Shown here: positions 32,214 through 40,994 of the stretch, one piece after another
Numbering within the stretch: position 1 is the first letter of the stretch
How the letters are laid out: each line of letters opens with the position of its first letter
Source of the DNA: Limihaloglobus sulfuriphilus
GTDB taxonomy: Bacteria > Planctomycetota > Phycisphaerae > Sedimentisphaerales > Sedimentisphaeraceae
NCBI RefSeq assembly: GCF_001999965.1
Contig: NZ_CP019646.1
Location: 1,488,001-1,552,000, forward strand
Length of the DNA stretch: 64,000 bases
Direction: 5' to 3'
Program-made: the position numbers and the translations under genes
Notes under the pieces: generated by a model
What the model was told of the DNA's origin: nothing
Databases searched by the model: none
What the model saw: the letters and a program-made list of their open reading frames with translations, nothing else

Positions 32214-33704
32214 ATGTATATTCTTGGTTTTGACCTTGGAACTTCTTCCGTAAAAGCCGTATTACTTCATGCCGCCGACGGCAAACCGGCAGCCGCCGCG
32301 ACATGGCCGACAAAAGAGATGCCAATTAAATCAGAAAAAAACGGCTGGGCGGAACAGGATCCTCTCGAATGGTGGAAAAACGTTAAAACCGTTTGCCAAA
32401 AGGTTTTATATCAGGCTTGCGTTGACAAAAAAGATATTAAGGCAATCGGAATAACCTATCAGATGCACGGCCTGGTCTGTGTAGATAAAGACCTGAACCC
32501 ACTGCGCAACTCCATAATATGGTGTGACAGCCGTGCTGTCCAAATCGGCAACACAGCTTTTGAAAACATAGGAAGCGAAAAATGTTTAAAAAGGCTTTTA
32601 AATTCTCCGGGCAATTTTACAGCATCAAAATTGAAATGGGTCAAAGATAATGAACCGGATATCTATAGTAAAATCCACAAAGTAATGCTTCCGGGGGATT
32701 TTATAGCAGCAAAAATGACCGGCAGGCCGCTGACAACTATCTCGGGACTTTCTGAAGGAATTTTATGGGATTTCTCTCAAAAGCGGCCGGCAGATTTTGT
32801 TATGGAGCATTTCGGGTTTAGCCCCGAGATTTTCTGTGAAGCCGTAGAGACCTTCTCGCTTCAAGGAGAACTAACATCGCAGGCAGCCGGCGAATTGGAG
32901 TTAAGCGAAGGAATTCCGGTAACTTACAGAGCCGGAGACCAGCCCAACAACGCATTGTCGCTCAACGTCCTCAACCCTGGTGAAATCGCGGCTACTGCCG
33001 GAACATCAGGAGTTGTATATGGAGTAGGCAGCGAACCTGAATGTGATTTAAAATCACGTGTAAATACATTTGCTCACGTTAATTATACAAAGAAATGCCC
33101 GCGTTATGGAGTTCTTCTCTGCGTTAGCGGCACAGGGATACTCAACAGCTGGATAAGGAACAATCTTTGCCCGGGCATGGATTACCATGAAATGAACAAA
33201 GCCGCCCGCCGGATACCGACCGGAAGCGGCGGACTTATTGCCCTGCCTTACGGCAACGGGGCAGAAAGAACCCTCAAAAACGTCAGTCCGGGCGCTATGT
33301 TCGCAAATATAGACTTAAACCGTCATTCGCTCGGCCATATACTGAGAGCCTCGCAGGAGGGAATCGTTTTCGCAATGACATACGGGATTAAGATTATGCA
33401 GGAAACCGGCCTGAAAGTTAATACTGTCCGTGCCGGTTACGCCAATATGTTTATGAGCGATGTTTTTACCCAGACTTTTGCCGCGGTTAATGATTCGACA
33501 GTCGAGCTCTATGAGACTGACGGCGCACAGGGCGCCTGCCGCGGAGCCGGAATAGGGGCAGGAATTTATACGTTTGAAACTGCTTTCACCGGCCTGGCCG
33601 CAAGGCAAACCGTAGAACCGGATAAGAAGATTATTGCCCCCTGCAGGCGGGCATACAGTGAGTGGTTAGAAATCTTGCAGAAAATAGTTAGTGAACGGCG
33701 GTAA
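32214..33704 (+). CDS. xylB: Xylulokinase (FGGY family)
   Basis: A 496-residue carbohydrate kinase. The ATP-binding GFDLGTSSVKAVLL at the N-terminus, IGITYQMHGLVC, IIWCDSRA and the C-terminal GGARS-like DGAQGACRGAGIGAGIY are consistent with XylB, which phosphorylates D-xylulose. No xylose isomerase or regulator is adjacent, so a related ketose is possible. A GAGAG ribosome binding site precedes the ATG after a 293-bp non-coding stretch. Confidence 0.88.
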   Translation: MYILGFDLGTSSVKAVLLHAADGKPAAAATWPTKEMPIKSEKNGWAEQDPLEWWKNVKTVCQKVLYQACVDKKDIKAIGITYQMHGLVCVDKDLNPLRNSIIWCDSRAVQIGNTAFENIGSEKCLKRLLNSPGNFTASKLKWVKDNEPDIYSKIHKVMLPGDFIAAKMTGRPLTTISGLSEGILWDFSQKRPADFVMEHFGFSPEIFCEAVETFSLQGELTSQAAGELELSEGIPVTYRAGDQPNNALSLNVLNPGEIAATAGTSGVVYGVGSEPECDLKSRVNTFAHVNYTKKCPRYGVLLCVSGTGILNSWIRNNLCPGMDYHEMNKAARRIPTGSGGLIALPYGNGAERTLKNVSPGAMFANIDLNRHSLGHILRASQEGIVFAMTYGIKIMQETGLKVNTVRAGYANMFMSDVFTQTFAAVNDSTVELYETDGAQGACRGAGIGAGIYTFETAFTGLAARQTVEPDKKIIAPCRRAYSEWLEILQKIVSERR

Positions 33705-33811
33705 AAAAATAAGAAGAAAGCAAATTTTCCCCCGTATTATAATTGTTAAGATAACCCCCTGCCAAATAACAAATTGAATGCGAAAACTGATTTTTTCCGG
33801 AACATACACTC

Positions 33812-33839
33812 TTTACTAACTATATATATGAATTATAAT
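33812..33839 (+). promoter_or_regulatory. Predicted sigma-70 type promoter for cimA
   Basis: TTTACT and a perfect TATAAT are spaced by 16 bp, ending 34 bp before the cimA ATG. Sequence prediction only; the -35 box is weak. Confidence 0.45.
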
Positions 33840-33873
33840 CGCTTTTTAAAATAAATTTAACACAGGTTTAATA

Positions 33874-35445
33874 ATGAATAGAATTGAGATATACGATACG
33901 ACTCTTCGAGACGGTATGCAGGCAGAAGGCATAAGCTTCTCGCTGCAGGACAAATTGCTTATAGCCAAATGTTTAGATGATTTTGGTGTAGATTATATTG
34001 AAGGCGGTTATGCCGCGAGCAACGAGAAAGAAATGGCATTCTTTCACGAGGCGGCCAACCTTGGGCTGAAAAACTCATTGATTGCAGGTTTCGGCAATAC
34101 CCGCCGGGCTTCAGCGTCCCTCGAAGAAGACCTTTCGCTCAAGGCCATACTCAACAGCAAAGCACCAGTTGCCACAATTGTCGGCAAATCATGGGATATG
34201 CATGTCACAGAAGTCCTTCGCTGCTCTCTTGAGGACAATCTTGCTCTATGTTCTGATTCTACAGCGTATTTAAAGAGCAAGGGGCTGAGAGTTGTCTTCG
34301 ACGCGGAACATTTTTTTGACGGCTATAAACACAACCCGCAATACAGCTTAAAGGTACTTGAAGCTGCCGCCGCGGCAGGCGCAGATGTTATCTGTCTTTG
34401 CGAAACTAACGGCGGCTGCCTTCCCAGGGATGTTTATGAAATCACAAAGACGGTTGCAGATGCCATATCAGGGCCCATAATAGGAATCCATTGCCACAAT
34501 GACACTGACTGTGCAGTGGCAAACAGCCTCGCGGCGATAGAAGCCGGAGCCCGTCACGTCCAGGGAACCATCAATGGCATGGGAGAACGTACCGGAAACG
34601 CCAATCTCTGCTCAATAATTCCAAACTTGAAGTATAAAATGGGTTATGAAGTTCTGAAAGAAGGCGCCCTGCAAAAACTGACTGAGGTTTCCAGGTATGT
34701 TCAGGAAATCGCAAATATGCAGCCGGTCGCGAATATGCCTTACGTTGGGGACAGCGCATTTGCGCACAAAGCCGGACTGCATGTAAACGCCCTGATGAAA
34801 AACAAGGCAACCTATGAGCACATAAGCCCTGAAATGGTCGGCAATGCGAGAAAGCTGCTCATCTCCGAGCTGAGCGGCATGTCGAATATTCTGGCAAAAC
34901 TTGAAAAATACAACCTCTCCAATGACCGCGACCTGGCACGCAAGATGCTTGACAAGGTACAGGAGATGGAGAGCAACGGCTATCAGTTCGAAGCTGCCGA
35001 AGCGAGTTTTGACCTTTTGATAAAGAAAACTCTGGGAACGTACAAGGAAACATTCCACCTTGTAAAATACCATGTCAACGTTGAAAGGAGCGGCTCAGGC
35101 GAGAAGACAACCGAAGCCACTATAAAACTGACTGTTGACGGCGAGACCGAACATGTAGTAAGTGAAGGCGACGGCCCGGTAAACGCACTCGACGAGGCAA
35201 TGCGTAAATCTCTTGAGCGTTTTTACCCATCGCTGGCGGATATGCGCCTTGTTGATTACAAAGTACGTGTTGTAAATGCAAAAGCTGCTACTGCCGCGAA
35301 AGTACGAGTTACTATTGAATCCCGAGACAAAAATGACATATGGGGCACAGTCGGTGTGTCCGAAAACATAATTGATGCCAGCTGGAAAGCCCTCAAAGAC
35401 AGCTTTGAATATAAGATCATCAAAGACGCCCAGGAGTCGAGATAG
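33874..35445 (+). CDS. cimA: Citramalate synthase
   Basis: A 523-residue member of the DRE-TIM aldolase family. TTLRDGMQAEGI at the start holds the metal/acyl-CoA residues, and GIHCHNDTDCAVANSL is the HxH metal motif. GTINGMGERTGNANL and a C-terminal leucine-binding-type regulatory domain follow. Length and motifs fit the CimA branch, which makes (R)-citramalate from pyruvate and acetyl-CoA for isoleucine synthesis; a 2-isopropylmalate synthase relative is the alternative. It shares its last base with the next start. Confidence 0.92.
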   Translation: MNRIEIYDTTLRDGMQAEGISFSLQDKLLIAKCLDDFGVDYIEGGYAASNEKEMAFFHEAANLGLKNSLIAGFGNTRRASASLEEDLSLKAILNSKAPVATIVGKSWDMHVTEVLRCSLEDNLALCSDSTAYLKSKGLRVVFDAEHFFDGYKHNPQYSLKVLEAAAAAGADVICLCETNGGCLPRDVYEITKTVADAISGPIIGIHCHNDTDCAVANSLAAIEAGARHVQGTINGMGERTGNANLCSIIPNLKYKMGYEVLKEGALQKLTEVSRYVQEIANMQPVANMPYVGDSAFAHKAGLHVNALMKNKATYEHISPEMVGNARKLLISELSGMSNILAKLEKYNLSNDRDLARKMLDKVQEMESNGYQFEAAEASFDLLIKKTLGTYKETFHLVKYHVNVERSGSGEKTTEATIKLTVDGETEHVVSEGDGPVNALDEAMRKSLERFYPSLADMRLVDYKVRVVNAKAATAAKVRVTIESRDKNDIWGTVGVSENIIDASWKALKDSFEYKIIKDAQESR

Positions 35446-36368
35446 TGAACAGCGGCAAATTCGCATCGAAATTAACGCTGTGGATAACAAGTGCGGTTCT
35501 TCTTACGGCTGCCGGATTTAAAATGCATCAGGTGCTGACGAGACCCTCGCTTGGAGATTCACTCTACCAGATGCGGGAATTTACCGCTGTGCAGGCGATA
35601 CTTATTACAGGTCTGGCAATATGGCTTTTAAGCGGGCTCTTTGAAAAAGCAGGCTGGCTTGCTGCTGTTATTACGTTCTTGATCTTTTGCGGATACACAA
35701 TAAACCAATGGATATCAGGCTCAGACACCTGCGGATGTTTCGGTGTCGCAACGGTTGATCCGCGAATTTCGCTTTTTCTGATTGATGTGCCGATTTTGGC
35801 GGGATTACTGATATTTCGCCCTAAAAGCGGCAAATTTTTAGGCCCGCCGTGGCCAAAGCCGGCATACTTTATCAGTATATGTGTTTTGACTTTTCTGGTT
35901 CTCGGCTCGATGGCAGTGTCTGCGGTCATGATTGTGCCGCCAAAAGAGACACAGGATTACGCTGTTATAGACCACGACGGCTGGGTGGGAGAGAGACTGC
36001 CCATGCTTGGTCAGATAGATATAGCTCCGCAGTTAGAGCAGGGAGTTTCTATTCTGTTTCTTTATCACCATGACTGCCCTACATGCCGCCAGACTGCACC
36101 CGTTTACAGCGAAATTTACGAAATGCTTGGAGCAGATGAGCAGGAAATCAAAATAGCATTCATCGAAATGCCCCCATACGGAGACGGAACCGAGACTCCA
36201 ATTCCATTAGACACAAAGTGCCTCCTGGGAATATTGGATGAATCGAAAAAGTGGTACGCCGCAAGTCCGGTGCTTATTGTAATCGAGGACGGAATAATAA
36301 AGAAATCCTGGGAAGCTCAAATCCCGACTGATTTAAACGATTTGCTCGAAGCTGTTTATAGCGAATAG
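35445..36368 (+). CDS. MauE/DoxX-type membrane protein fused to a thioredoxin-like domain
   Basis: A 307-residue protein starting with GTG directly on the cimA stop. Residues ~10-160 hold about five membrane helices with a CGCFG motif (Cys96, Cys98), the hallmark of MauE/DoxX redox-associated proteins. The C-terminal part is periplasmic and thioredoxin-like: LFLYHHDCPTCRQTAP with CPTC at 211-214. The pair could pass electrons across the membrane to a thiol exchange site, as in VKOR/DsbB-like systems. Partner and pathway are unknown. Confidence 0.85.
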   Translation: MNSGKFASKLTLWITSAVLLTAAGFKMHQVLTRPSLGDSLYQMREFTAVQAILITGLAIWLLSGLFEKAGWLAAVITFLIFCGYTINQWISGSDTCGCFGVATVDPRISLFLIDVPILAGLLIFRPKSGKFLGPPWPKPAYFISICVLTFLVLGSMAVSAVMIVPPKETQDYAVIDHDGWVGERLPMLGQIDIAPQLEQGVSILFLYHHDCPTCRQTAPVYSEIYEMLGADEQEIKIAFIEMPPYGDGTETPIPLDTKCLLGILDESKKWYAASPVLIVIEDGIIKKSWEAQIPTDLNDLLEAVYSE

Positions 36369-36402
36369 AACGATATTAACTTTTTGACACGAAAACTTAT
36401 AA

Positions 36403-38160
36403 TTGCCCACTCACAAAAAACAAATAAAAAAACAGCTCTCAAAAATCTGGAAAATTCACCCTGTCAGAACTGAACAGGCGAAACAGCTTTCCAGAGAAAC
36501 CGGCATAAGCCGAATTGTCGCACAGGTTCTGCTCAACCGCAACATAACCACCAGCGAAGAAGCCAAAAAGTTTATGAACCCTAAGCTGACAGATTTGCTG
36601 GAGCCTAACCTGCTGCCGGGAATTTCTGAGGCGGTTGAAAGAATTCAGCGAGCAATAAAGGCCGGCGAGAAAATCACCATATACGGCGATTATGACGCGG
36701 ACGGGATAACCTCGACCGCTATACTGTGGCGCCTTTTGACCATGCTCAACACTAAGGTCAATTTTTATATTCCCCACCGTATTGAAGAGGGATACGGCCT
36801 GAATACGGCTTCTATCGAAAAACTCGCTGAACAGGGCACTAACCTTATTATAACCGTTGACTGCGGAATAACAGCCTGCGGGGAGATCAGCAGGGCTTCA
36901 GAGCTCGGGATGGACGTCATCGTAACAGACCACCATAAGATCGAAAATGAAATTCCGCAGGCTTCGGCGATTGTGCACCCCCAGCTTGACATGAATTACC
37001 CTTCACCGGCCTCAGCCGGCGCTATGGTTGCTTTCAAACTGGCCTGGGCTGTATGCAACGAGTATAAAGATAACAATGATTTATATCCAAAACTTAAATC
37101 CTTTCTGATAAACGCGACAAAATTCGCAGCTGTCGGAACAATTGCAGATGTCATGGATCTCGTCGGAGAAAACCGCTCACTTGCCCATTTTGGGCTAAAA
37201 GCGATGAGCTCATCAGATATGCCGGGAGTAAAAGCTCTTATAAATACTGCCCGACTTGACGGTAAACTCCTAAGCAGCAGAGACATCGCATTTCAGATTG
37301 CACCCATGCTCAATGCCTCGGGCAGACTGGGCCACGCCCGCCTTGCGGTTGAACTTCTGACAAGCAGCAGCGAACTTAATTCCTTAAAAATTGCCCAATA
37401 TCTCAAACAGCAAAATAACGAACGCCGTAAAATTGAACGCGAGATTTTTAAACAGGCATCTCAGCTGATAACCACCGGCGGATACGACCACCCGGACCGT
37501 AAAACAATCGTAGTTGCCGGCGAAAACTGGCACCAGGGAGTAGTCGGTATCGTTGCAAGCCGCGTGGCCGAAACATATTTTCGTCCGGCTATAGTCTTTA
37601 ATAATGACGGCCAGACATGTGTCGGTTCTGCCCGCTCGGTAAGAAACTTCGATATTTACCAGGGTATAAGCAGCTGCGCCAAACATCTTATCAGCTTTGG
37701 CGGACATGCCGGGGCTGCCGGACTTAGGGTTGAATCAAAAAAACTGCCTGACTTCATCGAGGCCTTTGAACAACACGCCCGCGAGAACATACTCGAAGAT
37801 GAGGCGGTTTCAATGATCGATATTGAGGGCACCTTTGAGATAGGTGATTTCAACGAACGTACCATACAGCAGATACAACAGCTCAGCCCGTTTGGCCAGG
37901 GCAATCCGGTGCCTGTTTTCGCGGCGATGGGTGTGCGTCTGTATAATACGCCGCGGATTGTCGGAGAAAAAGGCACGCATCTTCAGCTGAGCATACGTGA
38001 CCGCAGCGGATTTGTACGGTGCATTGCTTTCGGTATGGGTAACCTGGAAAAAAAACTCATAGAAGCTGATTATTTCAACGTTGCTTTTACCGCCGAGCTT
38101 AACAGCTTCAACGGGAATTCTAACTTGCAATTCAACATATGTGATATACAATTCGAGTAA
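36403..38160 (+). CDS. recJ: Single-stranded-DNA-specific exonuclease RecJ
   Basis: A 585-residue DHH-family 5'-3' exonuclease for recombination and mismatch repair. The metal motifs are GDYDADG, VDCGIT and VTDHHK, and the DHHA1 motif GGHAGAAGL is in the C-terminal half, followed by an OB-fold segment. The start is uncertain: the only suitable start near the N-terminus is a TTG at 36403 with no clear ribosome binding site. The length agrees with the family. Confidence 0.94.
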   Translation: MPTHKKQIKKQLSKIWKIHPVRTEQAKQLSRETGISRIVAQVLLNRNITTSEEAKKFMNPKLTDLLEPNLLPGISEAVERIQRAIKAGEKITIYGDYDADGITSTAILWRLLTMLNTKVNFYIPHRIEEGYGLNTASIEKLAEQGTNLIITVDCGITACGEISRASELGMDVIVTDHHKIENEIPQASAIVHPQLDMNYPSPASAGAMVAFKLAWAVCNEYKDNNDLYPKLKSFLINATKFAAVGTIADVMDLVGENRSLAHFGLKAMSSSDMPGVKALINTARLDGKLLSSRDIAFQIAPMLNASGRLGHARLAVELLTSSSELNSLKIAQYLKQQNNERRKIEREIFKQASQLITTGGYDHPDRKTIVVAGENWHQGVVGIVASRVAETYFRPAIVFNNDGQTCVGSARSVRNFDIYQGISSCAKHLISFGGHAGAAGLRVESKKLPDFIEAFEQHARENILEDEAVSMIDIEGTFEIGDFNERTIQQIQQLSPFGQGNPVPVFAAMGVRLYNTPRIVGEKGTHLQLSIRDRSGFVRCIAFGMGNLEKKLIEADYFNVAFTAELNSFNGNSNLQFNICDIQFE

Positions 38161-38252
38161 CGCTGAACCAATGCTCAGCATATAACCGATATTATCTATG
38201 AAATCGTACATAAAAATATAAACCTGAAACTGAATCTCAAGGAGAAGAGGAA

Positions 38253-38660
38253 ATGTTTAAAGAAACTATTGTGCCCCGTTTAAGCGAGACGGACGGTTTG
38301 AAACATATTAACAATACATCGCTTTCAATCTGGTTCGAACACTGCAGGGTGCCAATATTTAAGTTCTTTGTACCAGGTGCGATAGACGATTTTGAATCAT
38401 GGAACATCATCCTTGCCAGATCGGAATACGACTTCCTCTCTCAAATATACTTTGGCAAAGACGTAGAGGTCAAAACGTGGGTCAATAAAATCGGCAATTC
38501 ATCCTTTACTGTCGAGCAGGAAGCCTGGCAAGACGGACATCGCTGTGCCCACGGGCTTGCTGTCGGCGTTCATTATGACTTTAAGACACAGAGGTCAATG
38601 CCGATTCCTGAATCTGTGCGGGAAAAACTGCAAAAACACCTGCGAGAGCCGCATGAGTGA
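38253..38660 (+). CDS. Acyl-CoA thioesterase (hotdog fold, 4HBT family)
   Basis: A 135-residue hotdog-fold protein. VPRLSETDGLKHINNTSLSIWFEHCR has the conserved Asp and the family's N-terminal strand-helix. A good GGAGA lies upstream. The substrate is an acyl-CoA that cannot be identified. The macrodomain gene begins 8 bp before its stop, so the two are coupled. Confidence 0.9.
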   Translation: MFKETIVPRLSETDGLKHINNTSLSIWFEHCRVPIFKFFVPGAIDDFESWNIILARSEYDFLSQIYFGKDVEVKTWVNKIGNSSFTVEQEAWQDGHRCAHGLAVGVHYDFKTQRSMPIPESVREKLQKHLREPHE

Positions 38661-39177
38661 TCCGTTAATCAAGATATTACAGGCAGATATAACTCTGCAG
38701 AACACCGAGGCAATAGTAAATGCCGCCAACTGCTCTCTTCTGGGCGGCGGCGGGGTTGACGGCGCAATACACAGAGCAGCAGGCCCGGAGCTTCTTGAAG
38801 AATGCCGCGGAATTGGAGGCTGCCCTACCGGAGAGGCAAGAATAACCAAAGGTTACCGTCTGCCGGCAAAATACATCATCCAGACCGCTGGACCGGTTTG
38901 GCGTGGAGGCGAACGGGACGAGTGCAGGCTTCTGGCACAATGCTACCAGAACTGCCTGCGGCTTGCCGAGAAATACAACATAGAAAACATATCTTTTCCT
39001 TCAATAAGCACCGGAGCTTACGGATTCCCCATTCAAAAGGCATCTAAAATTGCGTTAGAAGAAATCACAAATTTTATAAAATCACAAACTACTGTAAAAC
39101 AAGTATTTATCGTTACATTCTCAAGCTCTGACACGGGTGTTTACATCGCCGCGCAGGAAGATTTCGATCAACATTAA
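38653..39177 (+). CDS. Macrodomain protein (O-acetyl-ADP-ribose deacetylase-like)
   Basis: A 174-residue macrodomain. VNAANCSLLGGGGVDGAIHRAAGPELL and ISTGAYGFP are the ADP-ribose binding loops of the MacroD class. It removes ADP-ribose-linked acetyl groups or hydrolyses ADP-ribosyl esters. A longer frame starts inside the thioesterase gene, but the ATG at 38653 gives the normal N-terminus and overlaps the preceding stop by 8 bp. Confidence 0.93.
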   Translation: MSDPLIKILQADITLQNTEAIVNAANCSLLGGGGVDGAIHRAAGPELLEECRGIGGCPTGEARITKGYRLPAKYIIQTAGPVWRGGERDECRLLAQCYQNCLRLAEKYNIENISFPSISTGAYGFPIQKASKIALEEITNFIKSQTTVKQVFIVTFSSSDTGVYIAAQEDFDQH

Positions 39178-39247
39178 AGCTGTAACTTGCTAAACCACAA
39201 TATATTGTGTTTTAATACACAAATATTCTATACATATTGTTATTCAC

Positions 39248-39276
39248 TTGACTTTTAAACAAGTCTTTTATATCAT
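39248..39276 (+). promoter_or_regulatory. Predicted sigma-70 type promoter for the FlgI-like gene
   Basis: TTGACT and TATCAT are spaced by 17 bp, the optimal distance, 37 bp before the ATG at 39314. Sequence prediction only. Confidence 0.55.
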
Positions 39277-39313
39277 TTAACCAATAATAACTTATATATT
39301 AACGAGGACAATT

Positions 39314-40975
39314 ATGCGTAAATTAAAACATATATATATCCTTGTCTTACCGGCACTTATACTAAGCCTGCTCTGTGGTTGTCAAAACGGGAAAACCCAA
39401 AAGCGAAATCAGCAGGACATGAATCTTGAAGTTTCGCTCAACGACACCATCGGCAACTACGCTGAAATGCTGGTAAGCAGCGAGATACCAATTGAAGGCT
39501 TTGGTATCGTTGTCGGACTTGAAGGCAGCGGCTCTGCTGAATGCCCGCCGGCAATCAGGGACAGAGTCCTTAAATTCATACAGCAGAAGTTAAAAAACAG
39601 AAACCGCCGTGCAGCGATAGAATTTTTGGAAGATAAAGACAATTCTGTTGTAAGGGTTTACGGAGTATTGCCCTCGGGACACATGCCCGGCCAAAGGTTC
39701 GATGTTTTTGTCGAACCTTTTGCAAGCACCCAGACAATCTCGCTTGAAAACGGCAGACTCCTTGAATGCAGTCTTTACGAACGAAGCCGCGTTGGTATTG
39801 GCGGCGCAAGGACAATAGCTTTGGCGCACGGCCAGGTTTATATAGATATGATCGGCGGTGAAGACCCTAATCTCCTTGAGGGCGTTGTTATTGGCGGCGG
39901 GATTCCGTTGGAATTTCCACAGATAGCACTGGGGCTTTTCGAGCCAAACTTCCGTCTGGCCAGCATCCTGAGAAACCGGATAAATGAGCGTTTTAATGAG
40001 GACACTGCTACCGCCATAGGCCCGGGGGTGATCGAAATAAAGATGCCCAAGAGATACCTGGGCAAGTACGGCAAATTCGCTTCGCTTGTAAAAACGCTTT
40101 ACATACCCGAAAACCGCGAATCGTTAAACGATTATCTTGAGGCACTTGCCGCAAATCTCAGCAATCCCGACGTTTCGATCGACACCGAAACAGCATTGGA
40201 AGCCGTCGGCCGCCCTGCCATACCATACCTGCTGCCCTTTCTTGACTCAGAGAACCAGGAAAAACGTTTCAGAGCAGCAAGACTTCTGCTTGCACTCGAA
40301 AGAAATGAAGGTATAGACGTGCTTCATAAGTTTGCCACTGATCCTGAATTCAAATACCGCGTTGAAGCTGTTGAGGCTTTGGCACTTGCAGACAAAGATT
40401 TTGTCAGGACAACCGTTCCGCGGTTCCTCAATGATGATGATTTTGAGATAAGAATGGCAGCTTTCAGGATACTTGAAAAAATCAACGACATAAACGTATC
40501 AATGACCACTATCGGCGGCTCGTTTAAACTCTCAAACGCTTACAGCAAGGGCAAGCCGGCTGTCTATATTTCCCGCTCACAAAGACCAGAGGTTATCATA
40601 TTCGGTGATGTGAGAACCGGCAGCGATGTCTTTGTAAGGTCGGACGACAACACGATTTTTATCAATTCCTCGCCCCAGGACGACAGTGTCTCTCTGAGCA
40701 GGAAACACCCAAGCAAGCCGAATCTTATAGGCCCGCTGAAAACTTCTGCAAAACTCGAGGATATAATTATCGGCCTGTGTTCCAAGCTGCCGGCAGACGA
40801 TGTTTACAGGATTGGTTTGCAGGTTAATTACTCCCAGATGACAAGCCTGGTTAAAAAGATGTTTGACATGGGTATCATTGAAGGAGAGCTGGTAATAGGC
40901 CCTGTCGCCCGGAGGCCGTCTATCCCTTCAGAAAATCGGCCGCAGGAAACGGAACAAGAAACGCTTGCAGAATAA
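39314..40975 (+). CDS. FlgI (P-ring)-like lipoprotein with inserted HEAT repeats
   Basis: A 553-residue protein. The signal ends in a lipobox (SLLCGC, Cys near 23) instead of the usual Sec signal of FlgI. FlgI-type segments follow: EGFGIVVGLEGSGS near 60-75 and EGELVIG near the C-terminus. Between them, around residues 290-395, are two to three HEAT-like repeats (VGRPAIPYLLPFLDSENQEKR, YRVEAVEALALADKD, EIRMAAFRILEKIN). No other flagellar gene is nearby; smc follows after 19 bp. It may be a P-ring variant or a different envelope ring protein. Confidence 0.8.
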   Translation: MRKLKHIYILVLPALILSLLCGCQNGKTQKRNQQDMNLEVSLNDTIGNYAEMLVSSEIPIEGFGIVVGLEGSGSAECPPAIRDRVLKFIQQKLKNRNRRAAIEFLEDKDNSVVRVYGVLPSGHMPGQRFDVFVEPFASTQTISLENGRLLECSLYERSRVGIGGARTIALAHGQVYIDMIGGEDPNLLEGVVIGGGIPLEFPQIALGLFEPNFRLASILRNRINERFNEDTATAIGPGVIEIKMPKRYLGKYGKFASLVKTLYIPENRESLNDYLEALAANLSNPDVSIDTETALEAVGRPAIPYLLPFLDSENQEKRFRAARLLLALERNEGIDVLHKFATDPEFKYRVEAVEALALADKDFVRTTVPRFLNDDDFEIRMAAFRILEKINDINVSMTTIGGSFKLSNAYSKGKPAVYISRSQRPEVIIFGDVRTGSDVFVRSDDNTIFINSSPQDDSVSLSRKHPSKPNLIGPLKTSAKLEDIIIGLCSKLPADDVYRIGLQVNYSQMTSLVKKMFDMGIIEGELVIGPVARRPSIPSENRPQETEQETLAE

Positions 40976-40994
40976 AAAAGAGAAATAAAGATCA

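Noticed and set aside
36384-36404. TTGACA and TATAAT-like boxes before recJ
   Set aside because: They are only 8 bp apart, too close for a sigma-70 promoter.
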